From contig JAFVCE010000005.1 in NCBI GenBank assembly GCA_017479385.1, positions 62,001 to 126,000 of the forward strand: DNA of 64,000 nucleotides, given 5' to 3'. Positions within the stretch are counted from its first letter, which is position 1. Each line of letters begins with the position of its first letter. Of the stretch, positions 41,868 to 52,600 are shown piece by piece. Made by a program: the position numbers and the translations under genes. The stretch is from Bacteroidales bacterium. Lineage in GTDB: Bacteria > Bacteroidota > Bacteroidia > Bacteroidales > P3. Under the pieces are notes generated by a model, which was given only the letters and a program-made list of their open reading frames with translations, ran no database searches and was not told where the DNA came from.

Positions 41868-43703
41868 TTAGAGTGATGAAATAACGGCCAGGGCTTCGTC
41901 GTAGATGGCTTGGCGTTGGGTCGAGGAGTCGCCTGGGGCAAAACGAGCAATGTCGACATCCTGAAGTAGTTGCATTATTTGTTGCTGTACCTCGGGAGCC
42001 ACATTGCGGCTTTGGAGGCAGGCGGTCACGGTGTCGCGATTGAGTTCGGCAAGGTTAATGTTATATTTGTCGGCAATGCAACCCCAAATGGCCTTGTATA
42101 TCTCTTCGTAGAAGTGTGTGTTGTCGTTGGTTTTTAGGTAGTTGGCAGCCTTCTTCAGTCGGCGGCGAGCCATACGTGTGGCTTGTTTGAGTCGGGTGCC
42201 AGCAATGTCTTTCGAGTTGGTTTGGCGTTTCCGCCCAATGGCAGTGGCAGCCACAGCTATGGCAACTATTGCGGCCATCACGACCCAGAACCAGGCCGAA
42301 GGGCGAACTCCGCTGTTGCGTTCAGACAACTTGTAACGTCCCAATTTGAGGTAGTTAATATCGTCGTTGAGCAGGCGCACATCGTCTTTGCTCGAAACCA
42401 TAGCTGTAGATTTTGGGTCGCCAGCGTTGACTTTAAGATTTTGAGCCTCGACGCGTTTGGTTACGTAGTGCCCAACACTGGGGTCGAAGTAGGCAAACTC
42501 GTAGGCTGGAATAACGAAGTCGCCCTGACTGCGCGGTATGAGTATCCACTCGTAGGTGCGGCTGCCGCTAATGCCGTTGTCCGATTTCGATATGCGGTCT
42601 TTGACGTCGGGGTCGTACGATTCGAATATCTTGGGCAACTCTAACTGCGGTGTGTTGATAAGTGGCAGATTGCCAGAGCCACTTATGGTGAGGCGGTAGG
42701 TTACGGCCTCGTTGGCGCGAACTTCGTTCAGGTTGAGTCCGCCTTCGATGTCGAAGTGGCCAACAGCGCCAGTGAAGCCCTCGGGTGCAGCTGGTAACGG
42801 CTTTACTTTGACGTTGATAGCATTGGTAGTGATTTTTCGTTCGACGGCTTGAGCCGAGTTGAAGAAGGGGTCGTCGAAGAGGTCCCAGATGGTGCCGGTA
42901 CGGCGGCGCTGCCGTTGCACCATTGCCAGCACATTTAGGTCGAGCGGCTCAATGCGGAGGTTGCCACTCTCTTGTGCAAAAAGGGCACCGCGTTTGATTT
43001 CGGCAACCTGGTAGCGCTGTCCGTTGACGGTTTCTTCGTACTGCTTTATTTCGCGTCCCTGACTCAGGTCTTCGGCCCAAAAGCCTTTGTTGCCCGGTAG
43101 TTTGTCTATTTGGTACTGACTTATAGGTACTTGTGTGTAGATTTTATAGGTTATTATTGCTTGCTCGCCCTGATAGAGATTGCTTTTGCTGACGGCGGCC
43201 TTGGCAAACAACGTTGTGCCGTCGATTTTGGTTGTAGCGGCCTGTTGCTGGTTGTTCCAGGGGTCGAACGGGTCGCGACGCTGCTGCTGTTGCTGCTGTT
43301 GCTGCTGGCGTTGTTGCTGTTGCTGCTGGCTAAGCTTCTCGACCTTGATAGAGAACGGTTGCGAGGCGATGGTTTTTCCACCTGCAGTGCACGAAGCTGC
43401 CCCGATGTTGAACTCTCCTTCTTGGTCGGCTCTGACAATGTAGGTAAAGGTATTGGTTATGGTGTGCGAAACGTTGCCGTTGACGATGCTTGTATAACTC
43501 GACGATGATTGGTTGGGACCGCTCAAAACGCTCAAACCTTTGAACGAGGGACCTTTGAAGGCCGAAGCCTTGTCGTTGACTTCGAAGCGTACTTGGAAGT
43601 TGTCGCCAACATAGACCGTTTGCGGTGCGCGAACGGTTATATCTTGACCAATGGCGGCAAGTGTGGTGAAAGCGAGGAGGAGGGTTAGAAGTATGTTTTT
43701 CAT
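41868..43703 (-). CDS. batD: BatD: oxygen-tolerance membrane protein
   Basis: A 611-residue exported protein with a signal peptide (MKNILLTLLLAFTTLAAIGQ). The large periplasmic region holds repeated beta-sandwich domains (for example QTVYVGDNFQVRFEVNDKA and AVTYRLTISGSGNLPLINTP). One membrane segment near residue 455 (AWFWVVMAAIVAIAVAATAI) precedes a cytoplasmic helical tail. A Gln-rich tract (residues about 128-142) interrupts the N-terminal domain. This matches BatD. It starts 4 nt after the batC stop. Confidence 0.9.
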   Translation of the reverse strand: MKNILLTLLLAFTTLAAIGQDITVRAPQTVYVGDNFQVRFEVNDKASAFKGPSFKGLSVLSGPNQSSSSYTSIVNGNVSHTITNTFTYIVRADQEGEFNIGAASCTAGGKTIASQPFSIKVEKLSQQQQQQRQQQQQQQQQRRDPFDPWNNQQQAATTKIDGTTLFAKAAVSKSNLYQGEQAIITYKIYTQVPISQYQIDKLPGNKGFWAEDLSQGREIKQYEETVNGQRYQVAEIKRGALFAQESGNLRIEPLDLNVLAMVQRQRRRTGTIWDLFDDPFFNSAQAVERKITTNAINVKVKPLPAAPEGFTGAVGHFDIEGGLNLNEVRANEAVTYRLTISGSGNLPLINTPQLELPKIFESYDPDVKDRISKSDNGISGSRTYEWILIPRSQGDFVIPAYEFAYFDPSVGHYVTKRVEAQNLKVNAGDPKSTAMVSSKDDVRLLNDDINYLKLGRYKLSERNSGVRPSAWFWVVMAAIVAIAVAATAIGRKRQTNSKDIAGTRLKQATRMARRRLKKAANYLKTNDNTHFYEEIYKAIWGCIADKYNINLAELNRDTVTACLQSRNVAPEVQQQIMQLLQDVDIARFAPGDSSTQRQAIYDEALAVISSL

Positions 43704-43707
43704 GTTG

Positions 43708-44511
43708 TTACCAGTCTTTATCGGTTTTGAGCGGACGAGCTACGCGTACTTTCTGGGTTTGTTCTTTCATGGTTTGACGCTCGTTGTTTTTCACTGCTTC
43801 GAGCATTCGCTCGGCGTCTTGTTTGCGTTGTTGGTCGGCTTTGTTTTGTGGCTGCTTGTTTTGGTCTTGGCGGTCTTGGTTTTGTTGATTATCTTGCTGA
43901 TTTTGTTGGTTTTGCTGATTTTGTTGCTGGTTGTCTTTCTGCTGGTCTTGGTTTTGGTCCTGCTGTTGCTGGTTTTGTTGTTGGTCCTTGTCTTGGTTGT
44001 TGTCCTGGTTGTTGCCGCCGCCGTTTTGCTGCTGTTGTTGCATGGCTTGCTGCAGCATTTTTTGTGCGTAACTGAGGTTGTAGCGCGTGTCGTCGTTGTT
44101 GGGGTCGAGTTTCAGCGCCTCTTGGTAGTTGGATACGGCCTGCTTGAAATTCTCCATGCCGTTCTGCTTGTCGGCAAGACCTTGTTGCAGGTAGCTGTTG
44201 CCGAGGTTGTGAAGTGCCTGGCTGCGTTGTGTGGCAGTGATTTCGGTGTTGTCGAGGGCGGCGCTATATTGGCGGGCGGCTTCGGTGTAGTTCTTGTTGC
44301 GATAGTGTGTGTTGCCGAGGTTGTAGTGGCTCTTGTAGTAGGTCGAATCGGCTTCGAGGGCTTTGCGATAGGCTATTTCGGCCTTGTCGTAGTGCTCTTT
44401 TTTGTACTCATGGTTGCCGTTGCGCACCTCTTTTTTGATGTTTTGTGCGTTAGCGGAGCAGGCTATTACTGTAAGTGTCAGTGCTATGAGTGTTGTTTTG
44501 GCGAGTCTCAT
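43708..44511 (-). CDS. batC: BatC: TPR protein of the aerotolerance operon
   Basis: A 267-residue exported protein with a signal peptide (LIALTLTVIACSANAQ) and three to four TPR units (VRNGNHEYKKEHYDKAEIAY, YYKSHYNLGNTHYRNKNY). The C-terminal third is a long Gln/Asn/Asp low-complexity tract, then a short basic tail. It overlaps batB by 4 nt (44508-44511) and precedes batD by 4 nt, so the three are probably translated in a coupled way. Confidence 0.88.
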   Translation of the reverse strand: MRLAKTTLIALTLTVIACSANAQNIKKEVRNGNHEYKKEHYDKAEIAYRKALEADSTYYKSHYNLGNTHYRNKNYTEAARQYSAALDNTEITATQRSQALHNLGNSYLQQGLADKQNGMENFKQAVSNYQEALKLDPNNDDTRYNLSYAQKMLQQAMQQQQQNGGGNNQDNNQDKDQQQNQQQQDQNQDQQKDNQQQNQQNQQNQQDNQQNQDRQDQNKQPQNKADQQRKQDAERMLEAVKNNERQTMKEQTQKVRVARPLKTDKDW

Positions 44512-45578
44512 TGTGCAGGTTCCTCCTTTTGTAGCAGTTTATGCAGGTTGAATTTGCGGTTGCGTCGTTCAAATATAATTAGTTCCAGAACGAGACAAAT
44601 TATTGCACCCGCGAGCGGATATTGATAGCGACTTTCGTATTCGCTGAATGTGGCTTCGCCATACTGTTCTTTGTCGAGGTTTGCAATTGTGTTCAGCACT
44701 TCGGCAATGCTGTTGCCAGTGTTGCCTGCGCGCACATACACACCGTTGCCGGCATGGGCTATCTCGGCCAGCATGGTCTCGTTGAGTTTGGTCATGACGA
44801 TAGAGCCGTCCTTTGCGCGTTTGTAGTTGTTGCGGCGTCCGCGTGGGTCGTATTCTGGTATGGGTGTACCTTCGGGCTGGCCCATACCTATGGTGCATAC
44901 TCGAATGCTTTCTGAAGCGGCTTTTTTGGCAGCAGCCACGGCGTCGTCCTCGTGGTTTTCGCCGTCAGAGATTATGATGATGGCGCGCCCTTTGTTACGC
45001 ACCCATTCGCGGTCGGGGTCGTCGTAGCCCAGGGTTTGTATGGCTGTGCTTATGGCGTCGCCAATGGCAGTACCTTGAGTGCTTATTTGGTCGCACGACA
45101 CCTGGTCGAGGAATAACTTGGCAGCGCCATAGTCGTTGGTGAGAGGCATCTGAACGAAGCTTGTGCCAGCAAAGACCACGAGCGACACGCGGTCGCCGGT
45201 CAGTTCGCCAAGTAGGTTGCCTATGGTGCGTTTGCTGCGTTCGAGGCGGTTGGGTTGTATGTCTTCGGCCATCATGCTGTTCGATATGTCGAGGCAGATG
45301 GCTATGTCGCTGCCTTGTCGTTTGGCTTCTTGCAGTTTGGTGCCGGCTTGAGGATTTGCCACAGCCAAAATGAGTAGCGCGAGGGCACACATAATTAAAG
45401 CGAACTTCAAGGCAGTGCGGCGTGGCGAAGCGTCGGGTATTAGTCGGCCGAACATGGAGCGGTCGGCAAAGCGTTGCAGCTGTGCACGGTGCCAATGGCG
45501 AGTGGCTATCCACAGGGCGGTGAGTATAGGAATGGTGAGCAGCAGCCACAGCAGGTTGGTATGTTCAAAATGTATCAT
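44508..45578 (-). CDS. batB: BatB: von Willebrand factor A membrane protein
   Basis: A 356-residue protein with two N-terminal membrane segments and a VWA domain. The MIDAS motif is CLDISNSMMAEDIQPNRLE; the later Thr and Asp sites lie near PLTNDYGAAK and IISDGENHEDD. A membrane segment near the C-terminus (YPLAGAIICLVLELIIF) anchors it. This is BatB. The start is 9 nt after batA. Confidence 0.92.
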   Translation of the reverse strand: MIHFEHTNLLWLLLTIPILTALWIATRHWHRAQLQRFADRSMFGRLIPDASPRRTALKFALIMCALALLILAVANPQAGTKLQEAKRQGSDIAICLDISNSMMAEDIQPNRLERSKRTIGNLLGELTGDRVSLVVFAGTSFVQMPLTNDYGAAKLFLDQVSCDQISTQGTAIGDAISTAIQTLGYDDPDREWVRNKGRAIIIISDGENHEDDAVAAAKKAASESIRVCTIGMGQPEGTPIPEYDPRGRRNNYKRAKDGSIVMTKLNETMLAEIAHAGNGVYVRAGNTGNSIAEVLNTIANLDKEQYGEATFSEYESRYQYPLAGAIICLVLELIIFERRNRKFNLHKLLQKEEPAQ

Positions 45579-45587
45579 GGTTCAAAG

Positions 45588-46586
45588 TTAGGGTGTGGTG
45601 CGATAAACGGTGAGTCGGAGCAGTATTTCGAAAGCCAGAGCGAGCAGGGCTACGACGAGCAGTGGAAAGTATTCGTCGCGTTTTTGCGAGTATTGTGTGA
45701 CGTCGATTTTGCTCTTCTCCATATTGTCGATTTGCTGGAAGATTTGGCTGAGCGAGTTTTTGCTTGTTGCTCGAAAATATTCGCCACCGTCGGTGCAAGC
45801 CGACATGGCGCGCAGTTGAGGCTCGTCAATCTCGACGTCGATGTTTTGATAGCGTGTGTGGCCGAGAGCATCCTTGAATGGGTATGGGGCTTTGCCGAGC
45901 GAGCCGATGCCGATAGTGTAGAGTCTGATGCCGTAGAGGGCTGCTATCTCGGCCGCACTTTGGGGGTCGACGGAGCCCTGGTTGTTTACACCGTCGGTGA
46001 TGAGGATGATTACCTTGCTTTTGGCTTCGCTATCTTTTATGCGGTTCACTGCCGTGGCAAGTCCGTCGCCGAGGGCGGTGCCGTCCTTGAGGCTACCCAG
46101 TTTTAGTTTTGCCAACTGGCCGAGCAGTATGTGGTGGTCGATGGTGAGCGGTATTTGGGTGTAGGCTTCGCCTGCAAATACCACGAGACCCATGCGGTCC
46201 GAGTTTCGGCCTTCGATGAAATCGGCAGCCACCTTCTTGGCGGCTTCGAGTCGGTTTGGTTTGATGTCTTCGGCCAACATACTGCCAGAAACGTCGATTG
46301 TGAGCACAATGTCGATGCCTTCGACCGAGGTTTCGCGACGGTTGAGGGTGCTCTGTGGGCGCGCCAAAGCCACTATGGCCGCCGTAAGGGCCACGAGCCG
46401 AAGCGCGTAGAGCAACGGGTGCAGGCGCTGCCGCAGGGTGGGTCGAATGCCACTAAAGATGGCAGTTTCGGAGAACTGCAGCGCTGGGTGCTGTTTGCGA
46501 TATTTTAATATGTACCATATAATTAATAGTGGTACAAGTATCAACAATAGCAGTAGCCACGGGTGGGCAAAAGTTATGTTATTCAT
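45588..46586 (-). CDS. batA: BatA: von Willebrand factor A membrane protein
   Basis: A protein of about 332 residues with an N-terminal membrane segment (WLLLLLILVPLLIIWYIL) and a VWA domain with the MIDAS motif TIDVSGSMLAEDIKPNRLE and later LITDGVNNQGS. The start ATG at 46586 overlaps the end of the upstream gene by 8 nt; the open frame to 46631 lies inside that gene and is not preferred. BatA and BatB are paralogues that act with the MoxR ATPase. Confidence 0.92.
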   Translation of the reverse strand: MNNITFAHPWLLLLLILVPLLIIWYILKYRKQHPALQFSETAIFSGIRPTLRQRLHPLLYALRLVALTAAIVALARPQSTLNRRETSVEGIDIVLTIDVSGSMLAEDIKPNRLEAAKKVAADFIEGRNSDRMGLVVFAGEAYTQIPLTIDHHILLGQLAKLKLGSLKDGTALGDGLATAVNRIKDSEAKSKVIILITDGVNNQGSVDPQSAAEIAALYGIRLYTIGIGSLGKAPYPFKDALGHTRYQNIDVEIDEPQLRAMSACTDGGEYFRATSKNSLSQIFQQIDNMEKSKIDVTQYSQKRDEYFPLLVVALLALAFEILLRLTVYRTTP

Positions 46587-47451
46587 TGTTGGTTGGCTGT
46601 TGGTCGGTTTGGGCAGAAAGTTTGTCGGCAAGCTGGTTTACGATTTCACAGGCTTCGTCCATAGAGCGGTCGTGCTCGTGTGGTAGTGGCTCGGATTTGG
46701 CAAATTTAACCATATCTGCGCGGTGTAATATCGAGGCGAGGCGCTTGGCAACGGAGGTGTCGAAAGTGGGCGAATGACGGTACGCATCGATGGTTTCGTC
46801 GCTTGTCATATCGGTCGAGGCAATGTTGCAGGCCTCTTCGAGGTAGGTACGAACAATGTCGGTGAGTCGGGTGTGATATTCTTTGGTTCGGCCAGACTGC
46901 CAGAGGTTTTCGCGGCGCAGGGCTTCGAGGGCTTGTAGCGCTCTCTCGTGTGGCGGAAGGGGTGGGGGAGTGGGTTTGGCAAAAATGGGTTGCCCGGGGC
47001 GCTTTTTCCGAAGTTGATACGACCCCAACACGACCCCAACCCCTACCAAAGCCACCAATATCCAGCGAAAAATTTCCCAAAAAGTGTAGTTCTCGCGGAG
47101 TAGGGGAGCGATGTCGCGGATGTCGGCCGTGGTGGTGTCGACGTCGGCCACGTCGTCGACCGTGAGCAGTATTGAGTCGCTATGCCCGATGTGGATGATG
47201 TGTTGGCCTGGGGTGAAGCTGGTGATGACGGTAGTTTGTGTGCGGCTTTCTTGGTCAAAATCTTGCGAAATGGCCACTACGTCGTCTTGTTCGATAGTTT
47301 CGACCGATGGGTATTCGTCGGCGTTGACGATGGTGAGGCGCGTTTGTTGGCCGATGAGTATGTGGTCGTTGTCGAGTTCGATTTGCGTTTGAGCGAGCAG
47401 GCTCGAGAACGAGGCGAGTATTAATATGACGGTTGCAAGTGTGTGTTTCAT
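46579..47451 (-). CDS. Bat-operon accessory membrane protein (DUF4381-like)
   Basis: A 290-residue protein between the DUF58 gene and batA, a position usually filled by a protein of this layout in Bacteroidota. The signal peptide (HTLATVILILASFSSLLAQ) is followed by a beta-rich periplasmic domain, a membrane segment (IFRWILVALVGVGVVLGSY), a basic and Pro-rich linker and a cytoplasmic helical domain with LTDIVRTYLEEACNIAS. I am not sure of the DUF number. The codons just after the membrane segment contain two 11-nt units like those in R1. Confidence 0.8.
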   Translation of the reverse strand: MKHTLATVILILASFSSLLAQTQIELDNDHILIGQQTRLTIVNADEYPSVETIEQDDVVAISQDFDQESRTQTTVITSFTPGQHIIHIGHSDSILLTVDDVADVDTTTADIRDIAPLLRENYTFWEIFRWILVALVGVGVVLGSYQLRKKRPGQPIFAKPTPPPLPPHERALQALEALRRENLWQSGRTKEYHTRLTDIVRTYLEEACNIASTDMTSDETIDAYRHSPTFDTSVAKRLASILHRADMVKFAKSEPLPHEHDRSMDEACEIVNQLADKLSAQTDQQPTNNE

Positions 47452-47458
47452 GACTTTG

Positions 47459-48322
47459 CTATTGTCTCATTTCGAACAATTTGCGTAGAGGTTTGACGAA
47501 GTCGTCGCCAGTGGTGAGGTCGCAGAAGTCGACACCATATTTTTTCAATGTGTTTTCTACTTCGGCCTTGTGTGCGGCGTGGTGAGCGGCAAATAGGTTG
47601 CGAGTTGTCGGGTTAGCGGTGTCGACCCATAAGGTGCTGCCGTTTTCGGGGTCGTAGAACTTAGTAAGCCCGATGTTGGGCAACTCGGCCTCGCGACGGT
47701 CCATAATTCGGAGGGCGGCGAGGTCGTGTTTGCCGGCGGCTATCTTGAGAGCATCTTCGTAGCCTTTGTCGTAGAAATCGGTGAGTAGGAAAGCGGTGCA
47801 ACGTTTCTTGATGACGTTGGTGAAGTAGCGGAGGGCCTGGGCGATGTCGGTGCCATTGTTTTGTGGGCGGAAGGTGATAAGTTCGCGGATTATGCGGAGT
47901 ATGTGGCTGCTGCCTTTCTTGGGCGGAATGAAGGCTTCTATGCGGTCGCTGAAGAGTATTACGCCCACTTTGTCGTTGTTCTGTATGGCACTGAAAGCCA
48001 GCGTTGCAGCCACTTCGGCAACGAGTTCTTCTTTGAATTGCTGATGGGTGCCAAAGCGGTTGCTTCCACTGACGTCGACAATGAGCATGACTGTCAGTTC
48101 GCGTTCTTCCTCGAATATTTTTACGTAAGGGTGGTTGAGGCGGGCTGTAACGTTCCAGTCTATGTTGCGCACATCGTCGCCATATTGGTACTCGCGTACT
48201 TCGCTGAAAGCCATACCACGACCTTTGAAAGCGCTATGGTAGGCTCCGGAGAACATCTGCGACGACAGTCCTCGGGCTCGTATCTCGATTTTGCGGACTT
48301 TTTTGATTATCTCGTTGTCCAT
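47459..48322 (-). CDS. DUF58 domain protein (VWA-like)
   Basis: A 287-residue cytoplasmic protein. The family signature is clear: FSEVREYQYGDDVRNIDWN followed by VMLIVDVSGSNRFGTHQQF, a VWA-type MIDAS segment. DUF58 proteins are encoded with MoxR ATPases and are thought to recruit them to substrates. It lies 46 nt after moxR and 7 nt before the accessory gene. Confidence 0.92.
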   Translation of the reverse strand: MDNEIIKKVRKIEIRARGLSSQMFSGAYHSAFKGRGMAFSEVREYQYGDDVRNIDWNVTARLNHPYVKIFEEERELTVMLIVDVSGSNRFGTHQQFKEELVAEVAATLAFSAIQNNDKVGVILFSDRIEAFIPPKKGSSHILRIIRELITFRPQNNGTDIAQALRYFTNVIKKRCTAFLLTDFYDKGYEDALKIAAGKHDLAALRIMDRREAELPNIGLTKFYDPENGSTLWVDTANPTTRNLFAAHHAAHKAEVENTLKKYGVDFCDLTTGDDFVKPLRKLFEMRQ

Positions 48323-48368
48323 TGTGGTTTCTATGGCGGTTGGTTTTTTGACTGAAATCGGTCAGCGA

Positions 48369-49382
48369 TTAGGGTACGTCGACGCGGTTAAGCACTTCGT
48401 TTACAATCTCTTCGCTGCTGATGTTCTCGGCCTCTGCTTCGTAGGTGAGGCCCACACGATGGCGGAGCACTTCCATGGCCACAGCGCGCACATCTTCGGG
48501 AATGACGTAGCCACGACGTTTGATAAATGCGTATGATTTGGCTGCCGAAGCGAGGCAGATGCTGCCACGAGGCGAGGCTCCGTAGCTCATCAGTGGCTCG
48601 AGTTTGTTGAGACCATACTGGCTTGGGTAGCGAGTGGCGAAGATTATATCGGTAATGTAGTTCTCGATTTTTTCGTCCATATACACCTCTTTTACTAACG
48701 CGCGCGCTTTGAGTATGTCGGCCGGTTGCAGGACGGCGGCCTGCTGGCGTTTGGCATTGGGCTCGTTAACCTGCTGGTGGAGTATGGCTTTCTCCTCTTC
48801 GCGACGAGGATAGCTCACTACAACTTTTAGCATAAAGCGGTCAAGTTGAGCTTCGGGCAAGGGGTAGGTACCTTCTTGTTCGATGGGGTTTTGGGTGGCC
48901 ATGACGAGGAACGGCTCCTCCATCTTGAAGGTTTGCTCGCCAATGGTTACCTGTCGCTCCTGCATGGCTTCGAGGAGGGCACTTTGCACTTTTGCAGGGG
49001 CGCGGTTTATTTCGTCGGCCAGAACAAAGTTGGCAAACACTGGGCCCTTTTTCACTTTGAACGATTCGTCTTTCTGGCTGTATATCAGAGTGCCTATAAG
49101 GTCGGCAGGCAGCAGGTCGGGTGTGAACTGAATGCGGCTAAATTTGGCGCTTACAGCTTTTGCCAGCGTGGTGATAGCCAGCGTTTTGGCCAGGCCAGGC
49201 ACGCCTTCGAGCAGTATGTGCCCGTCGCTCAGTAGGGCAACCACGAGACTTTCAATCATCTGTTTTTGGCCGACGATGGTTTTCCCCATCTCCATCGTCA
49301 GCATGTCGACCATATCGCTTTCGCGGCCGATGCGCTCGTTTAGTTCTTGAATGTTGACAGATTCCATGTTTGTTCCGTTCAT
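48369..49382 (-). CDS. MoxR-family AAA ATPase
   Basis: A MoxR AAA+ ATPase of about 337 residues, the chaperone-like motor of the Bat system. Walker A is LEGVPGLAKT, Walker B is ADEINRAPAKVQSALLEAMQE, and the later sensor region is VMATQNPIEQEGTYPLPEAQ. The first possible ATG is 49400; 49382 and 49367 (MESVNIQELNER) are also in frame, and I prefer one of the latter two. No clear -7 box is visible upstream. It is the first gene of the Bat operon. Confidence 0.93.
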   Translation of the reverse strand: MNGTNMESVNIQELNERIGRESDMVDMLTMEMGKTIVGQKQMIESLVVALLSDGHILLEGVPGLAKTLAITTLAKAVSAKFSRIQFTPDLLPADLIGTLIYSQKDESFKVKKGPVFANFVLADEINRAPAKVQSALLEAMQERQVTIGEQTFKMEEPFLVMATQNPIEQEGTYPLPEAQLDRFMLKVVVSYPRREEEKAILHQQVNEPNAKRQQAAVLQPADILKARALVKEVYMDEKIENYITDIIFATRYPSQYGLNKLEPLMSYGASPRGSICLASAAKSYAFIKRRGYVIPEDVRAVAMEVLRHRVGLTYEAEAENISSEEIVNEVLNRVDVP

Positions 49383-49545
49383 GATTATTAAGAAATACAC
49401 AATAGTAACGCTTTCGAAAGAAAAATATTGTTGCTGAAATCAAAAAAAATCTTAAAAATGCTCACTTTTTTCTCAAAAGCCTCGACAAAAAGGCATAATT
49501 ATAATCTTATTTAAAAGTTTTTTTTCGTAATTGAAAAAAATGTTG

Positions 49546-49554
49546 TATATTTGC
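49546..49554 (+). promoter_or_regulatory. Promoter -7 box (T9SS protein 1)
   Basis: TATATTTGC on the plus strand, 53 nt upstream of the 1057-residue gene. No well-spaced TTG element is obvious. Confidence 0.55.
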
Positions 49555-49607
49555 CCATTCAAATGATATTGAACGAAACTGAATATCTAATTAATAGTTA
49601 GCACTTT

Positions 49608-52600
49608 ATGAAAAGAAACAAAGTATTACTCGGCCTGTTTGTAGGTGTTTTGGCCCTCGTAGCTGGAGCTTCGCAGGCCCAAACCAAGGCAAATTACCGT
49701 TCGGGAAGAATCACCGAGGTGGGTCCTGACAATTTGGGAGGTCGCGTGCGCTGCCTCGTAGTCGACCAAGCCGATACTACGCAGTCTACCATCTTTGCAG
49801 GTGTGGCCAATGGCGGTCTTTATGTCCGTACTGGCGACACCAACCGCCTCAACCAAATCTACACCAAGCTTCAAGTATCCAACGTTGTAAAGAACGTCAA
49901 CACTTGGCATTATATACCTATGTATGAAGAAGGCGGCTCGCAGTTGACCCTCCCAATCAGCAGCATGGTGCAAGTCAACGACTCTACCATCGTCATTGCT
50001 ACTGGCGAGAGTTACTACCCCGTTGGCAATCGCCACCGCGCTTTCACTGCCATTGGTCGTGGCTTATTCCTCTTCAATACCAACTCCTTACGCTTCACTC
50101 CCATCGAAGGAACAGCTCCCACCTCCACGAGCAGTGTCTTTGCCACAGTCAACAACATGGAGACTATGCAGCGCAACGGCGTTACCTACCTCTTGGTGGC
50201 TACCAACCAGGGCCTCTATCGTTGGGAGGTGAGAACCAATGCCGACTGGGCAACCTACACCACAGTCTCTACCGAAAAGGTTGACCAGGTGATGGTTATC
50301 GGACGCCGCAACTTGGCTATGTTCTCGTCTGGCAACCGCCTGTTCAAGATTGGTAATGTTGTTGACAACTCTCAACCGGTCGACATCTCATCGTCGAACT
50401 CTGCTTTCGGTGGAACCAACACTCGCATCTACTTGGCATACGCCCCGACCGACAATAACTACATCTACGCTATGGTCGCCAACCAGTATGGTCTGTTCGA
50501 GAATGTTTACCTCACCACCAACCAGCAAACCTGGCAGCCTTTGGCCACCTCTACCGTAGTCCCGTTCAGCTATAACACAACAGCTACATGTGGAGCTCTC
50601 TATGTCGACCCCACCGACTGCCAAAAAATCTACATCGGCGGTACTTCTGTTTTCGTCGGCAAGGGCTATACCGAGGGCTATTACCAGTGGACCCAGACCT
50701 CATATGACGAGAACTCCCTCAACGGTGGAGATTTCATGGCCAATGTTTTCTCCTCGACAGCCTATGTCCACTCTGGCATCAATCAGATTGTTTCTTCCTA
50801 TTCGCCGGACCGCGGTGTTTACTATTATGTAGCTACCGATGGCGGTGTGTTCCTTTCCTACACCAACTGCCAGAGTTTTGTAAATATTAGTCGCGGACTT
50901 AATGGCATTCAGGTCAACGGCTTGGCCGTTTCGCCCGACGGCGCCCTCACCATTGGTGCAAACCAATATGCAGTGCCTTATATTGCTTCGCGTTTTGCTC
51001 ACAGCAAGGGCGACACCGTGGTAACTTGGTATGACGACGGCGAACTCGGCAACATGAACCACCTTGCCAGCGTTCTTTGGTATGGTAATGGCGGGCAGAC
51101 TGCTGCCTCGATGTTCCAGCAGGTAAAACCCACTCCTCGCCGCACTATCTTCACCTCGGCTCAGAATGGCGCATACGGCCGCTCCTATGCCGACTACTCT
51201 AACTACACCAACACCCAAACTTGGACAACATCAGAGACCTTCTACTCTAATGCCGTTACTGGTGGTCCTGCTGTTGGTGTTATGGCTCTTTGGGAGACCC
51301 TCAACGACACTATATATAATGATACCATATTTGTACCGTTCGATACTTTGGGAGTTATCTATCGTGGCAACGACACTATCAACCTCTCCGACAGCAATGG
51401 CTCGAGATATATCATGAAGAACTTTACCATCAACCAAGGCGACCGTATGTACTTAAGCAGCGCTGCCCAGGCTGGCTACCCATTCGAATATGTCTTCCCA
51501 AAAACTGTTCCGGCTTTGTCTATCATTAACGATACCACTACTTACCTCAACACCAGATATGTTGGCAACATCAAGGTTAAGAATCCGTTCCAGGCCCGTA
51601 TGTTCATCGTTGCCCAATCGGCCACCAACCTCGGCGGTGTCGACAACACTTCTGTCCTTATGTCGTGGATGCCTACCGACTTCCGTAAAGCATGGAGCGC
51701 CGAGGCTAACACTTTCGCCGACCAACAAGAACTCATGCGCTGGAGCACCGTATACACTGCTCGCGACATCAACAATGAGTTCATCCAAGCTATCGCCGTT
51801 TCCGACGACGGTCTGAATCTCTATATCGCCGTCAACAACCCCGTCGAAGACAAGTCTTATATTGTCCGTATCTCCGATTTCGACAAAGTTGACTATAGTC
51901 TCCCCAACGACGAAATCATGCTCCAGCTTGGTAACGGTGGCAGCCGTCGCCTCAGCACCTTCACCTACCTTGCCGATGGCAACGATAAATGGTTTGGCCG
52001 TCAGATTTCGAGCCTCGCCGTGAGTCATAGCAAAGACGAGGTCGTAGTGACTTTCCAGGGCTTCTCTGACAACTGTGGCAACGTCATGGCAATAGGCAAT
52101 GCTTCGTCCGACACTACCTACAGCATCAACTACCGTCCGCTCCCCGACGCCTCCATACCAGTTTACTCTTCGATGGTCGAGTTCACTACTGGCGACGTGT
52201 ATGTTGGAACCGAGTACGGTGTCTTCCGCTGCAAAGCCAACAACTTTACCGACGGCGCTGTGTGGAACACCTATGGCGAATTCAACGGTGTGCCCGTAAC
52301 CTCTATCATCCAGCAAACCCACAATATGCCTGTTGTTCACTTCATATCGCACACCGGTATCAACGCCGACACCATGATTTTTGCCAAAACCAAATGGCCC
52401 TATGCCATCTACTTTGGCACCTACGGTCGTGGCGTCTTTGTAGACCTCTCTCACGTTACCGATAGTGTCAACGAGATTGTCGATTCGACCGACTGGCTCG
52501 ATATTCCTCGCGTTACCAGCGTTGGCAGAAACAGCATGCGCCTCTATCCTAACCCCGCAGTCGACAACGTCAACATCGAGCTCGAACTCGCCACTGCTGG

